Origin: an uncultured Pelagibacteraceae bacterium
GTDB lineage: Bacteria > Pseudomonadota > Alphaproteobacteria > Pelagibacterales > Pelagibacteraceae
Direction of reading: 5' to 3'
Assembly (NCBI GenBank): GCA_902567785.1
Contig: CACFOR010000002.1
Location: 1 to 64,000, forward strand
DNA: 64,000 bases
Shown: positions 18,460-28,044 of the stretch, piece by piece
Layout of the letters: every line of letters begins with the position of its first letter
Position numbering within the stretch: position 1 is the stretch's first letter
Position numbers and translations under genes: made by a program
The notes under the pieces: generated by a model
What the model was told of the DNA's origin: nothing
Databases searched by the model: none
What the model saw: the letters and a program-made list of their open reading frames with translations, nothing else

Positions 18460-19806
18460 TTATTTAGCAATACCAAAAAAGTAATCTGGTAAATATAATG
18501 CTATCCCCGGAAAATTATACATAAGAACCATTGTGAATATTACTATGGCCAAATAAGGCATGATGCTTTTAAATATTTCTATTAATTCAATCTCATCTCC
18601 AACCACACCCTTCAAATAATAAGCTGCCATCGCCATCGGTGGAGTCAGAAAGGAAGTTTGAAGGTTTAAAGCAACCAACATAGCAAAAAAGTATGGGTTC
18701 ACACCAAATGCATCAAGCATAGGTAAAAAAATTGGAACAAAAATAATTAATATTTCTGTCCATTCTAAAGGCCAACCAAGTAAAAAAATTATTAACTGAA
18801 CTAGAACAAGAAATTGCCAAGGCTCTAAGTTCATAGCAAGAATCCAGTGTTCAATTATTGCGTGACCGCCCAAATATGAAAAAACTGAAGCAAAAGTCCA
18901 AGAACCAACAAATAACCAACAAACCATCGCTGTTGTTTTGGCTGTTAAGAAAATCGATTGTTTCAATGTTTTCCAATTAAGTGCTCTGTAACAAAAAGCT
19001 AAAAATAATCCACCAAACGCACCAATTGCAGCAGCTTCTGCTGGAGTTGCTAATCCGAGTAAAATTGAGCCAAGTACTGTTAAAATTAATAATGCTAGAG
19101 GAACAAAAGAAGTTAATAGTTGAAGTAAAATAACTCTCGTTGGCGGAACTTCTTCTTCTATAGGTTTTGGTGCAAGACTTGGATTAAAATATGCACGGGT
19201 AACAACATAAATCATATAAAAACCAGCTAATAAAAAACCAGGAAAAATTGCTGCTGCGTAAAGTCTCAACGGAGATAATTCAGCTATAGCCGCATAAACA
19301 ATAAGCATAATACTTGGAGGAATTAATATTCCTAAAGTTCCACCAGCACAAATTACTCCAGAGGCAAAGCCCCTGTGATAACCAGCTTTAACCATGGCTG
19401 GGAAAGCTAGTAGTCCCATTAATGTAACAACTGCTCCAATGATTCCGCTAGCGGTAGCAAATATTGCACAGGTAGCAAGCGCTGCAACAGCCATTGATCC
19501 TGGAAGATGTCGCGTGGCCAATTGTAAACTAAAAAATAATCTGTTAACAATATTTGCACGCTCAACAACATAACCCATAAATAAAAATAGAGGTATTGCA
19601 ACCAAAACATCATTTTCCATTACAGAATAGGTATTTTGATTAAGTAAATAAAAAATTTGATTATTAAATAAATTGTCTGCTTGGAAGTAAGCGTAATAAC
19701 CAAAACCCACTCCCATAGCAATAAGTGTAAAAGCTATAGGAAAGCCTAATAAAACTAGAAAAATAAACATTGAAAGCATTAACATAGCTACTTGTGGATC
19801 AGTCAT
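18460..19806 (-). CDS. dctM: TRAP transporter large permease subunit (DctM)
   Basis: A 448-residue polytopic membrane protein of the DctM family, the sodium-coupled transport subunit of a tripartite ATP-independent periplasmic transporter. It is strongly hydrophobic throughout, with the family's GIIGAVVTLMGLLAFPAM and CAGGTLGILIPPSIMLIVYA segments. The start abuts the stop of dctQ. The substrate is set by the binding protein encoded upstream (TakP-like), so a 2-oxoacid or hydroxyacid is possible. Confidence 0.95.
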   Translation of the reverse strand: MTDPQVAMLMLSMFIFLVLLGFPIAFTLIAMGVGFGYYAYFQADNLFNNQIFYLLNQNTYSVMENDVLVAIPLFLFMGYVVERANIVNRLFFSLQLATRHLPGSMAVAALATCAIFATASGIIGAVVTLMGLLAFPAMVKAGYHRGFASGVICAGGTLGILIPPSIMLIVYAAIAELSPLRLYAAAIFPGFLLAGFYMIYVVTRAYFNPSLAPKPIEEEVPPTRVILLQLLTSFVPLALLILTVLGSILLGLATPAEAAAIGAFGGLFLAFCYRALNWKTLKQSIFLTAKTTAMVCWLFVGSWTFASVFSYLGGHAIIEHWILAMNLEPWQFLVLVQLIIFLLGWPLEWTEILIIFVPIFLPMLDAFGVNPYFFAMLVALNLQTSFLTPPMAMAAYYLKGVVGDEIELIEIFKSIMPYLAIVIFTMVLMYNFPGIALYLPDYFFGIAK

Positions 19807-20406
19807 TTAATTGTCCTTCCCCAATGCTTTTTTTCTTCTTAGTTCTTCTTGTTGTTGTTTAATTAAATCTTCTTCAGTTTCTCTTACATCTTCATGTCTC
19901 TTCATCCATGTGCCATTTTTAATACAAAGAATACATCTCATAGATTCCGAGATTCCTTGTAATATTAGTAATCCTCCAGCAAGAGGTATTAGAGATTTAA
20001 AAAAATAAATTTGAATTCGAGCAGGGCTATTCCAGCTAACTTCTTTATATCTCCAAGAGTCACTAGCTATTTCATAACCAAACCAAACTAAAGCCAACAT
20101 CCCAGGAAAAAAGAAAAATATATAAAGTATTAAATCCACCCATGCCTGTGCTTTAACAGGAAATAATCTATATAAAACATCACCTCTTACATGGGCGTCT
20201 TGTGCTAATGCGTATGCTCCAGCCATTAAAAATAAGCCGCCGTACATTTGCACCATCATATCAAATGCCCATACTGTTGGAGCGTTTAACACATATCTTA
20301 CAAAAACTTCATAGGTAACGGAAAGAGTCAAAATAAGAATACACCAACCGAAAGCTCGGCCAATCCATATACTTAAACTTTCAAAGAAATAAATAAATTT
20401 TTCCAC
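19807..20406 (-). CDS. dctQ: TRAP transporter small permease subunit (DctQ)
   Basis: A 199-residue, four-span DctQ subunit that partners DctM. The family trait of a hydrophobic N-terminal half with VLNAPTVWAFDMMVQMYG is present; the C-terminal 40 residues are highly charged (EEDLIKQQQEELRRKK). The start is a GTG at 20404-20406, chosen because a strong GAGGGG ribosome-binding sequence lies just upstream. It is separated from dctP by about 100 bases that contain a hairpin. Confidence 0.93.
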   Translation of the reverse strand: MEKFIYFFESLSIWIGRAFGWCILILTLSVTYEVFVRYVLNAPTVWAFDMMVQMYGGLFLMAGAYALAQDAHVRGDVLYRLFPVKAQAWVDLILYIFFFFPGMLALVWFGYEIASDSWRYKEVSWNSPARIQIYFFKSLIPLAGGLLILQGISESMRCILCIKNGTWMKRHEDVRETEEDLIKQQQEELRRKKALGKDN

Positions 20407-20460
20407 GAACCCCTCTAACTAAGAAATAGTTTATATAAAACCACATAAAACTCAATAAGA

Positions 20461-20485
20461 AAGGGCGGCCTTTTGGACCGCCCTT
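20461..20485 (-). terminator. Intercistronic hairpin between dctP and dctQ
   Basis: An inverted repeat AAGGGCGG (20461-20468) / CCGCCCTT (20478-20485) with an inner CC/GG pair and an A bulge gives a GC-rich stem of about 10 bp. On the minus strand it is followed by TCTTATTGAGTTTT, a weak U-rich stretch. Such hairpins after binding-protein genes often stop part of the transcription and protect the 3' end of the message, giving more DctP than permease. Confidence 0.7.
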
Positions 20486-20507
20486 AATAATATATTAACT
20501 TAAATAT

Positions 20508-21653
20508 TTAAATTGCTTTCGTTGGTTCACCGAAGTGATGTCTGTAAGCCATTCCGTAATCAGGCTGGTTAAGCAATAAATATGCCATAACTTTTTTAGC
20601 ATATACTTTCTGAGATTTTACAACTTCTGCAAAGAAAGGATCTTTCTTAGAAAATTTCTTTGTAATAATATCCCACGCTTTTAACTGATCTTGCATAACA
20701 CCATCTGGCGTTCTATAAACGTTAACACCAAGCTTGTTTTTTAATTTAACAAGGTCATCGGCATATCTTAACGTGTTGTGCCAAAAGAAGTTAGAGTTTT
20801 CAGCTTCAGAAGCATACTCAAGAATTTTTTGTAATTCTGGAGCAAGACCATCAAATTTTTTCTTGTTAAATGTGATCTCAAAAGCTTCTTGCGATTGGTG
20901 GAAGCTTGCTAAGTGATAATGTTTTGATACATCTTGCATACCAAAGTCACTATCAGAAGTTGGATTGTTAAACTCAGCAGCATCAATTAATCCGCTCTTC
21001 ATTGCTGGTTGAATTTCTCCACCTGGTAATTGAACAACTGACATTCCCATTTCTCCTAGAACGTCTGCAGCTAATCCCACAGTACGATATTTCAAACCTT
21101 TCATTTGAGAAGATTTTTTAATTTGCTCTTTAAACCATCCAAGTGGTTGAGCTGGCATTGGACTATTAAAGAAACTAACAAGGTTTAATCCTAAACTTCC
21201 CATCAGTTTATTGAATAATTGCATACCACCTCCGTACTGTATCCAACCTAGCAACTCTTGTGCACTCCAACCCCAACATGGGCCTGTGCCGAAAAGAGAA
21301 GCAGCGGGTGATTTACTGTACCAATATGCTGGTACATAGTGAGCTCCATCAAGAACTCCTCTGTGAACAGCATCTTGCATTTGACTTGTTTTCACTACAG
21401 AATTTACAGGTAGTAAATCGATTTTCAAACTACCTCCGGCCATATCGTTAACTCTTTTAACGTATGCCTGAGCATTCTCTAGGAAAATTCCTCCACCCCA
21501 AGCAGCTTGTACTTTTAAAGTAGTCGCAGCTTTAGCGATTGAAGGCATAGCCAACGTTGCAGCAGCAACAGCACCTGTTGCAGCAGCAGCTTTAAAGAAT
21601 TTACGTCTTGAAGGAGTTTTTATTCCTTTCAACGTTTTATCTTTTTTTGACAT
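20508..21653 (-). CDS. dctP: TRAP transporter substrate-binding protein (DctP/TakP-like)
   Basis: A 381-residue periplasmic binding protein with a twin-arginine signal (PSRRKFFKAAAATGAVAAA, cleaved near AKA). I start it at the ATG at 21651-21653, not 21 bases upstream, because GGGGGA lies seven bases before this ATG. The mature part shows the TakP/lactate-binding pattern: DGAHYVPAYWYSK, MKGLKYRTVG with the ligand arginine region, and PAMKSGLIDAAEFNNP. Homologues bind 2-oxoacids or lactate; the ligand here is a guess. A perfect FNR-type palindrome lies about 110 bases upstream. Confidence 0.92.
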   Translation of the reverse strand: MSKKDKTLKGIKTPSRRKFFKAAAATGAVAAATLAMPSIAKAATTLKVQAAWGGGIFLENAQAYVKRVNDMAGGSLKIDLLPVNSVVKTSQMQDAVHRGVLDGAHYVPAYWYSKSPAASLFGTGPCWGWSAQELLGWIQYGGGMQLFNKLMGSLGLNLVSFFNSPMPAQPLGWFKEQIKKSSQMKGLKYRTVGLAADVLGEMGMSVVQLPGGEIQPAMKSGLIDAAEFNNPTSDSDFGMQDVSKHYHLASFHQSQEAFEITFNKKKFDGLAPELQKILEYASEAENSNFFWHNTLRYADDLVKLKNKLGVNVYRTPDGVMQDQLKAWDIITKKFSKKDPFFAEVVKSQKVYAKKVMAYLLLNQPDYGMAYRHHFGEPTKAI

Positions 21654-21762
21654 AAGTTCCCCCTTAATTGTCATTAGTTAATTAACTTAATAGAATTTAA
21701 CCACATAAAGAATTTAGAGTCTTTCTAATTTTTAAAAAAAATATTTAAATTAATAAAAAATG

Positions 21763-21776
21763 TTGATCTAGATCAA
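21763..21776. promoter_or_regulatory. FNR/FixK/CRP-type palindrome upstream of dctP
   Basis: The 14-base perfect palindrome TTGATCTAGATCAA matches the consensus TTGAT-N4-ATCAA of FNR-family regulators. It lies between the atoB stop and the dctP start. About 30 bases downstream in the dctP direction the minus strand reads TAAATATTTT, usable as a -10 region with the box near -41. I found no second full match in the window. Confidence 0.6.
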
Positions 21777-21813
21777 ATTGATTTACAACTTAAAGGTGAA
21801 TTTTTATTTTTTA

Positions 21814-22989
21814 TTATTCTCTTTCTACGCACATTGCTATTCCCATACCACCTCCGATACATAAAGTGGCCAAGCCTTTTTTGGCTTTTCTTTTTTTCAT
21901 TTCATGAATAAGTGTAACTAATATTCTAGTTCCTGATGCTCCAATAGGATGTCCAAGAGCAATAGCACCTCCATTAACATTTACTTTTTCTTCAGAAATT
22001 CCCAAATCTTTTATCACTGCTAAACTTTGTGCAGCAAATGCTTCGTTAGATTCAACTAAATCCAAATCACTTATTTTCCATCCAGCTTTTTTTAAAGCCT
22101 TTTTTGATGCAGGAATTGGCCCGGAACCCATTAATGATGGATCAACACCACAAGTAGCCCATGAAATAATTTTTGCCAAGGGTTTTAAACTTCTTTTTTT
22201 TGCTTCACTATCGCTCATTAAAACAACTGCTGCAGCGCCATCATTAATTCCAGATGCATTTCCTGGTGTCACTGTTCCATGTTTTTTAAATGACGGTTTT
22301 AATTTTGCAAGTCTTTCTGATGTCATACCTGATCTTGGATGCTCATCAATTTCTAATTTATTTTGACCTTTAAAAATTGCTGGAATGATTTCATCTTTAA
22401 ATTTTTTTTCTTTTTTTGCTTTTTCAGCCTTATATTGAGAAGATAAAGCAAAATTATCTTGATCTTCTCGTGTAATTTCCCATTTCATAGCTACATTCTC
22501 AGCAGTAACTCCCATGTGATACCCATTAAATGCATCCCAGAGACCGTCCTTGATCATAGTATCAACAAGTTTTGACTCATCAAATTTTTTACCTTCATTA
22601 AAATGAATTGCATGTGGGGCGTTCGTCATACTTTCTTGTCCTCCTGCTATTATTATTTTTGAATCATTGGATATTATTGCTTGATACCCTGCGGCAACTG
22701 ATCTTAATCCAGAACCACAAACTTGATTTATGACATATGCTGTTTTTTCACTTGGCATACCAGCTTGAATTGCAGCCTGTCTTGCGGGATTTTGCCCTGT
22801 AGCTGCTGTTAAAACTTGACCCATTATTAATTCATCAATATCTTTAGAATCTAAATTTGATTTTTTCATAGCTGCCTTAACAACAAGTGCTCCCAGATCC
22901 TTAGCTTGCATATCTTTTAAAGATCCACGAAAAGTTCCAATTGCTGTTCTGACGGCAGATGTTATTACTATATTCTTATCTTTAAGCAT
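21814..22989 (-). CDS. atoB: Acetyl-CoA acetyltransferase (thiolase II)
   Basis: A 391-residue thiolase that condenses two acetyl-CoA or cleaves acetoacetyl-CoA. The acyl-accepting Cys91 is in [12 protein letters not shown], the histidine in [10 protein letters not shown], and the second cysteine in LCIGGGMG. Length and sequence are those of biosynthetic/AtoB-type thiolases, not FadA. It is the last gene of the glc cluster (three bases after the 2-hydroxyacid dehydrogenase). No phaB or phaC follows, so polyhydroxybutyrate synthesis is not indicated here. Confidence 0.93.
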   Translation of the reverse strand: MLKDKNIVITSAVRTAIGTFRGSLKDMQAKDLGALVVKAAMKKSNLDSKDIDELIMGQVLTAATGQNPARQAAIQAGMPSEKTAYVINQVCGSGLRSVAAGYQAIISNDSKIIIAGGQESMTNAPHAIHFNEGKKFDESKLVDTMIKDGLWDAFNGYHMGVTAENVAMKWEITREDQDNFALSSQYKAEKAKKEKKFKDEIIPAIFKGQNKLEIDEHPRSGMTSERLAKLKPSFKKHGTVTPGNASGINDGAAAVVLMSDSEAKKRSLKPLAKIISWATCGVDPSLMGSGPIPASKKALKKAGWKISDLDLVESNEAFAAQSLAVIKDLGISEEKVNVNGGAIALGHPIGASGTRILVTLIHEMKKRKAKKGLATLCIGGGMGIAMCVERE

Positions 22990-22992
22990 TTT

Positions 22993-23946
22993 TTAGTTCA
23001 CCTTATTAGTACATTTTCCAGTTTTAAAAAATTCATCAATATTGTCTATTGCCAAATTTGCCATATCATATCGAGTCTTTTCGGTCGCACTTCCTAAATG
23101 TGGTAAAATAAAAACATTAGAATGCTCCAAATAACCTGGATGAATATTAGGTTCTCCATTATATACATCGAGACCTAAAGCAAATATTTTTTTATCTTTT
23201 AGAGCTTCAAGCATAGCATCATCATCTATCATATCTCCTCTTGCACTATTGGTAATAACAACTCCTTTTGAAAAAAAATTTAAAGTTTTTTTATTAATTA
23301 TTTTTTCTGTTTCTTTTGTTGCTGGACAATTTATTGACAAAACATCTATAACTGAAAATAAACTTTGAATATTATTATGATAAATCGCACCTGCTTCCAA
23401 TTCTTGATTTAATCTTGATCTATTGTGGTAGTGAATTTCCATTCCAAAAGCCTTTGCTCTTTTTGCTACTGCCCTTCCTATTCTTCCCATCCCTAAAATT
23501 CCTAACTTTGAACCTGACAGTTGTTTGCCTATCAAAAAATCTACAGACCATTTCCAATTTTTATTTTTAGCCCACTTAATTCCTTCAACAACTCTTCTAG
23601 ATGCTCCTAGAATTAGCAACATAGCTATATCTGCTGTTGCGTCAGTTAATACGTCTGGAGTATTTGTAACTACAATATTCCTTTTGCTAGCAGCTTTTAA
23701 ATCTATATTTCCAAAACCAACAGCAAAATTGGATATAACTCGAACTTTATCTGATAATTTGTTTATAGTATTTTCGTCAATTTTATCTAATATGGAAGTT
23801 AAAATCCCATCGCAATCTTTGCTTAATTCAATTATTTTATTTTGTGAATAAATTTCATCTTTTGTATTAAATATTGGCTTCCAAATTTTAGCAATTCTTT
23901 CTTCGTTAGACTTTAGCAATTTTCTTGTAATTAAAACTTTTTTCAT
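22993..23946 (-). CDS. D-isomer 2-hydroxyacid dehydrogenase (glyoxylate/hydroxypyruvate reductase-like)
   Basis: A 317-residue NAD(P)-dependent enzyme. The Rossmann motif LGMGRIGRAVAKRAKAFGM, the arginine in NSARGDMID and the histidine in ILPHLGSAT make up the family's Arg-Glu-His active site. The sequence AVGFGNIDLKAASKRNI places it near glyoxylate reductases. Sitting between glcF and atoB, it would reduce the glyoxylate made by GlcDEF or interconvert hydroxypyruvate and glycerate. The direction in the cell is inferred. Confidence 0.88.
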   Translation of the reverse strand: MKKVLITRKLLKSNEERIAKIWKPIFNTKDEIYSQNKIIELSKDCDGILTSILDKIDENTINKLSDKVRVISNFAVGFGNIDLKAASKRNIVVTNTPDVLTDATADIAMLLILGASRRVVEGIKWAKNKNWKWSVDFLIGKQLSGSKLGILGMGRIGRAVAKRAKAFGMEIHYHNRSRLNQELEAGAIYHNNIQSLFSVIDVLSINCPATKETEKIINKKTLNFFSKGVVITNSARGDMIDDDAMLEALKDKKIFALGLDVYNGEPNIHPGYLEHSNVFILPHLGSATEKTRYDMANLAIDNIDEFFKTGKCTNKVN

Positions 23947-23953
23947 AATTTTT

Positions 23954-25264
23954 TTAAAATAATCTTTTTAAAATATTTGGCTTAGGTCCCCCAGTATACC
24001 AATCAATAATTTCAACTGTATGTAAAATTGGAATCTTGGTAGCATTTGCAATTTGAGTAATACAACCAATATTTCCTGTCGTAATAAACTCTGGATTTAT
24101 TTTATTAATATTTGTTATTTTGTTTGTTAATAATTTTTTTGCTATATCATTTTGAAGTAAATTATATGTGCCCGCAGAACCACAGCAAAGATGTCCATCG
24201 GGTATTTCAAAAACCTTATTGCCTGTTTTTTCTATTAAATTTTTTGGGACATCATGAATTTTTTGGCCATGTTGCATTGAGCATGCTGAATGGTAGGCAA
24301 TCTTATAAGTTCTATTGCTTTCCTTATTTTTAATAAAATTAAGTTTAACATTTTCTTCTAAATATTCCGATATATCTTTAGTGAGTTCAGATATTTTTTT
24401 TGCTTTTTTTTTAAATTCATCATCCGATCTAAATAAAAAACCATAATCTTTTAAAGTTGTGCCACATCCAGATGTATTTGAAATTATTGCATCTAAACCA
24501 TTTTTTAAATACTCATCATACCATATGGAAATATTTTTTTTGAAAATTTTTATTGCTATCTCACTTTTACCAAGATGATGATTTAAAGATCCGCAGCAAT
24601 CTATATTTTTTAATACAATCACTTCAACACCGTGACGATTCAACAATCTTATTGTAGCTTCATTAATTTGTGGGGAAATAACTTTTTGTACACAGCCAGT
24701 TAATAAAGCAACTCTTGCTACTGGTTTTTTTCTTTTTTCAGCTGGGTAAATTCTTTTTCTAGGAAGTGTTTTTTTAGGAAAATTTATTGGCATAAAAGCA
24801 ATCATTTCTCTTATTTTTTTGGGAAAAATGAAACTAAAAGGTTTTATTAGTAAAGTTAACCTTCCAACAATTCTAAAATATGTAGAGTTGGATAAAACTA
24901 TTGATAACAAGTTTCTAATAAATCTATCTATAAATGGTCTTTTAAAAGTTTTTTCAATATGCTGTCTTCCATGATCAATTAGATGCATATAATTAACACC
25001 TGATGGGCAAGTAGTCATACAACTATAGCATGATAGACATCTATCTATATGTTTGACGATCTTAGCATTAGCGGGTTTATTATTCTCTAACATATCTTTA
25101 ATTAAATAAATCCTGCCCCTAGGACCATCTAATTCATCACCTAATAAATCATATGTTGGGCAAGTAGCATTGCAGAAGCCACAATGAACACACTTTCTCA
25201 AAATTTTTTCACTGGATCTATTATCTTTATCTTTCAACTGTTGTTTTGAAAAATGAGTTTCCAT
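23954..25264 (-). CDS. glcF: Glycolate oxidase iron-sulfur subunit
   Basis: A 436-residue subunit with two [4Fe-4S] motifs near the N-terminus (CVHCGFCNATCPTY and CLSCYSCMTTCPSG) and two CCG domains (CCGSLNHHLG and CCGSAGTYNL). It passes electrons from the FAD subunits GlcD and GlcE to the membrane quinone pool. It abuts glcE with no gap. Full length and with all cluster cysteines, so functional by sequence. Confidence 0.95.
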   Translation of the reverse strand: METHFSKQQLKDKDNRSSEKILRKCVHCGFCNATCPTYDLLGDELDGPRGRIYLIKDMLENNKPANAKIVKHIDRCLSCYSCMTTCPSGVNYMHLIDHGRQHIEKTFKRPFIDRFIRNLLSIVLSNSTYFRIVGRLTLLIKPFSFIFPKKIREMIAFMPINFPKKTLPRKRIYPAEKRKKPVARVALLTGCVQKVISPQINEATIRLLNRHGVEVIVLKNIDCCGSLNHHLGKSEIAIKIFKKNISIWYDEYLKNGLDAIISNTSGCGTTLKDYGFLFRSDDEFKKKAKKISELTKDISEYLEENVKLNFIKNKESNRTYKIAYHSACSMQHGQKIHDVPKNLIEKTGNKVFEIPDGHLCCGSAGTYNLLQNDIAKKLLTNKITNINKINPEFITTGNIGCITQIANATKIPILHTVEIIDWYTGGPKPNILKRLF

Positions 25265-26545
25265 TTAAATACCTGTATACATTTTGCCAGGATTAAGTAT
25301 TCCTTTAGGATCAAAGCTTTTTTTAATATTTTGAGATAAGTTAAAACGTTCTCTATTGATTGTAAAAACATCTTCAACATATGGGAGATAATCTGAATTT
25401 TTAATCATAGTTACGTAACCACCTACTTTAACCACTTTTCTTCTTATTGATTCAAACATTTCTTCTGACAGCTCAAATGCCTCTAACCACATTAGTGCTC
25501 CACCCCAATCTAAACAATATTTAAATCTATTTGAAAATTGATAAATTAAATTAATACATTCTGAAGGTGGTATAACTATTCTTATAATACTGTTTCTTGA
25601 GTTTGAAAAAAATTCAAAAGTTTTAATTTTATTCCAAAATATTTCTGATTGATGTACCTCGAGAATAGAAATATTTAAATTTATAATTTGAAGTTCTGTT
25701 TTTAAATTTTCAATTCTTTGATTAATTGAATTTCTCGAACCTTCAATTCTTAATGCTGTAATTGAACCCGTATGTTTTAAATCATTTAGTTTAAAAGTAT
25801 TTTCAATATCTAAATCGCAACCTGTTATTTTAAGATTATTAGGAAAAAATACTGCACCAGATACATCGTTTGAAGAATTTATTGATTTATCAAGAAAATG
25901 AAGGGCAGTTTCTATTTTTTGATTATGTATAATCAATGTTTTGCTTTCTTCTGGTGCTGGCAAAACTTTAAAAGTTATTTCAGTTAAAACTGTTAATGTT
26001 CCATATGAACCGCATATTAATTTGCTCAAATCGTATCCTGTAACATTTTTAACTACAACTCCTCCTGATTTAATAATTTCGCCTCTTCCATTAACTCCTC
26101 TAAAACCCAAAACATGATCTCTAATACTTCCAGCTTTAAATCTACGTGAACCAGAGATATTGCAGGCAACTTGTCCTGCTGCAGTTCCATAATCACTTTT
26201 ATTATTTAATAGATAGCCAAAATCTATTGGTTCAAATGCCAACTGTTGATTATTTTTTTTTAATTTTTCTTCTATTTCTTGTATTGGAGTACCTGCCTTA
26301 ACTTTAATATAAAGCTCTTCAGGTAAATATTCTACGATTCCATTTAATTTTGATATGCTTAAAGTTTTGCCACACTGAAGTGGTCTACCCATTTTTTTCT
26401 TTGAACCAGATCCTATTATTTCTATAGGTACATTAGATTTGTAATTTTTTTTTATAAAATTAGAAACTTCTTTTTCGCTATTAGGATAGTCTATATTTTC
26501 AGAATCTTGGTATGTCGGGAAATTTTGTTTTTCCTCTATGGACAT
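25265..26545 (-). CDS. glcE: Glycolate oxidase FAD-binding subunit
   Basis: A 426-residue PCMH-type FAD-binding protein with SISKLNGIVEYLPEELYIKV, RDHVLGFRGVNGRGE and KLICGSYGTLTVLTEITF, typical of GlcE. I use the ATG at 26543-26545: AGGGAG lies five bases before it, while the longer frame (to 26566) begins inside that region with no comparable site. Even so the gene overlaps the end of glcD by 47 bases, an unusually long overlap that couples the two subunits. Confidence 0.92.
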   Translation of the reverse strand: MSIEEKQNFPTYQDSENIDYPNSEKEVSNFIKKNYKSNVPIEIIGSGSKKKMGRPLQCGKTLSISKLNGIVEYLPEELYIKVKAGTPIQEIEEKLKKNNQQLAFEPIDFGYLLNNKSDYGTAAGQVACNISGSRRFKAGSIRDHVLGFRGVNGRGEIIKSGGVVVKNVTGYDLSKLICGSYGTLTVLTEITFKVLPAPEESKTLIIHNQKIETALHFLDKSINSSNDVSGAVFFPNNLKITGCDLDIENTFKLNDLKHTGSITALRIEGSRNSINQRIENLKTELQIINLNISILEVHQSEIFWNKIKTFEFFSNSRNSIIRIVIPPSECINLIYQFSNRFKYCLDWGGALMWLEAFELSEEMFESIRRKVVKVGGYVTMIKNSDYLPYVEDVFTINRERFNLSQNIKKSFDPKGILNPGKMYTGI

Positions 26546-27995
26546 GAATTCTCCCTTCTTCAGCACATTTTCTTAATATCGGATAAACTTTCCCAGGATT
26601 TAATAATGAACTCGCATCTAAAGCCTTTTTGATCTTAATCTGTTGTTGAATATCGTTATTATTAAACATTTCACACATTAACTCTCTTTTTTCAACACCA
26701 ACACCATGCTCTCCTGTTAACACTCCTCCAATTTTTACGCAATATTTTAGTATTTCTGCACCAAACTTTTCTGTCTTCTCTAATGCACCTTTTTCGTTGG
26801 CATCATACATAATTAATGGGTGCAAGTTACCATCCCCAGCATGAAAAGCATTGGCTACAGGTAAATTATATTTCTTGGATAGTCTTCCTATTTCTTTCAA
26901 TACTTGAGCTAATTTCCCCCTTGGAATAGTTCCATCCATACAATAATAATCTGGCGCCATGTCTCCACAAGCTGGAAAGGCAGCCTTTCTTCCTGCCCAG
27001 AATTTTAATCTTTGTTTTTCATTTTTGCTAATTTTAATACTGGAAGATTTATTTTTTTTTGCAATTATATTTACCTTATTAATTAATTCATTTACTTCTG
27101 TTCCTGTGCCATCTAACTCTACTATAAGCATTGCTTCAGCATCTCTTGGATAGCCAGCTTTAACAAAATCATCTGTTGCATGAATTAAAGCTTTATCCAT
27201 CATTTCCATTCCTGAAGGAATAATTCCATTTGCAATAATATCTGAAACGCAATTTCCTGCATCTTCGATTGTTGAAAATCCAATTAATGCTGCCTTTACT
27301 GTTTCTGGTTTCCTAAGAATTTTAACTGTTACTTCGGTAATTACACATAACAAACCTTCTGATCCTGTAATTAATCCCAACAAATCATATCCTTCTGAAT
27401 CATATGTTTTTCCTCCAAGTCTACTGATTGTTCCATCCATAAAAACAACTTCGACTCCAAGAATATTATTTGTTGTCGTTCCATATTTTAGCGAATGAAC
27501 TCCTCCAGAATTCTCTGCAACATTTCCTCCAATAGAACAAGCTATCTGACTTGATGGATCTGGTGCATAATAAAATCCTTTGTCTTGAACGGCTTGTGTT
27601 ATTGATAAGTTTGTTACACCTGGCTGTGCAACTACACATCTATTCTTATAGTCAATATCGAGAATTTTTTTAAATTTACCTAAGCACAAAAGTATACTGT
27701 CTGCCATAGGCAAAGCTCCTCCGGACAAACCAGTTCCGGCTCCCCTTGGAACAACTTTAATTCTATTTTGATTGCAGTACGAAAGTAATTCACTAACCTC
27801 TTTTGTATTCTCAGGAAAAATTACAATTAATGGTTTTTGTTTATAAGCTGATAACGCATCAGTTTCGAAGGGTCTGGTTTGGTCTTCGTGATAAAGAATA
27901 TTTTCAGCTTTAATAATTTTCTTTAGATCACTCACGATATCTGCTTTTCTCGAGATCAGTTTACGATCTATTTTTGGCATAGCTAAGTTACTCAT
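26499..27995 (-). CDS. glcD: Glycolate oxidase catalytic FAD subunit
   Basis: A 498-residue FAD-linked oxidase oxidising glycolate (possibly also D-lactate) to glyoxylate. The FAD-binding segment VPRGAGTGLSGGALP, the PDPSSQIACSIGGNVAENSGG region and the C-terminal GEHGVGVEKRELM are diagnostic of the GlcD/D-lactate dehydrogenase family. The last about 16 residues are encoded in the region overlapping glcE. It follows an aminotransferase gene after 49 bases. In SAR11 this complex feeds phytoplankton glycolate to the cell (family knowledge). Confidence 0.95.
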   Translation of the reverse strand: MSNLAMPKIDRKLISRKADIVSDLKKIIKAENILYHEDQTRPFETDALSAYKQKPLIVIFPENTKEVSELLSYCNQNRIKVVPRGAGTGLSGGALPMADSILLCLGKFKKILDIDYKNRCVVAQPGVTNLSITQAVQDKGFYYAPDPSSQIACSIGGNVAENSGGVHSLKYGTTTNNILGVEVVFMDGTISRLGGKTYDSEGYDLLGLITGSEGLLCVITEVTVKILRKPETVKAALIGFSTIEDAGNCVSDIIANGIIPSGMEMMDKALIHATDDFVKAGYPRDAEAMLIVELDGTGTEVNELINKVNIIAKKNKSSSIKISKNEKQRLKFWAGRKAAFPACGDMAPDYYCMDGTIPRGKLAQVLKEIGRLSKKYNLPVANAFHAGDGNLHPLIMYDANEKGALEKTEKFGAEILKYCVKIGGVLTGEHGVGVEKRELMCEMFNNNDIQQQIKIKKALDASSLLNPGKVYPILRKCAEEGRIHVHRGKTKFPDIPRF

Positions 27996-28044
27996 AAAAA
28001 TATATTACAGCTTAAAAGCCTGCCGGTCAAAAAGTTAGAGATAA

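Noticed and set aside
26546-26566. Earlier start for glcE
   Set aside because: The strong AGGGAG ribosome site lies between the two candidate ATGs and serves the inner one at 26545.
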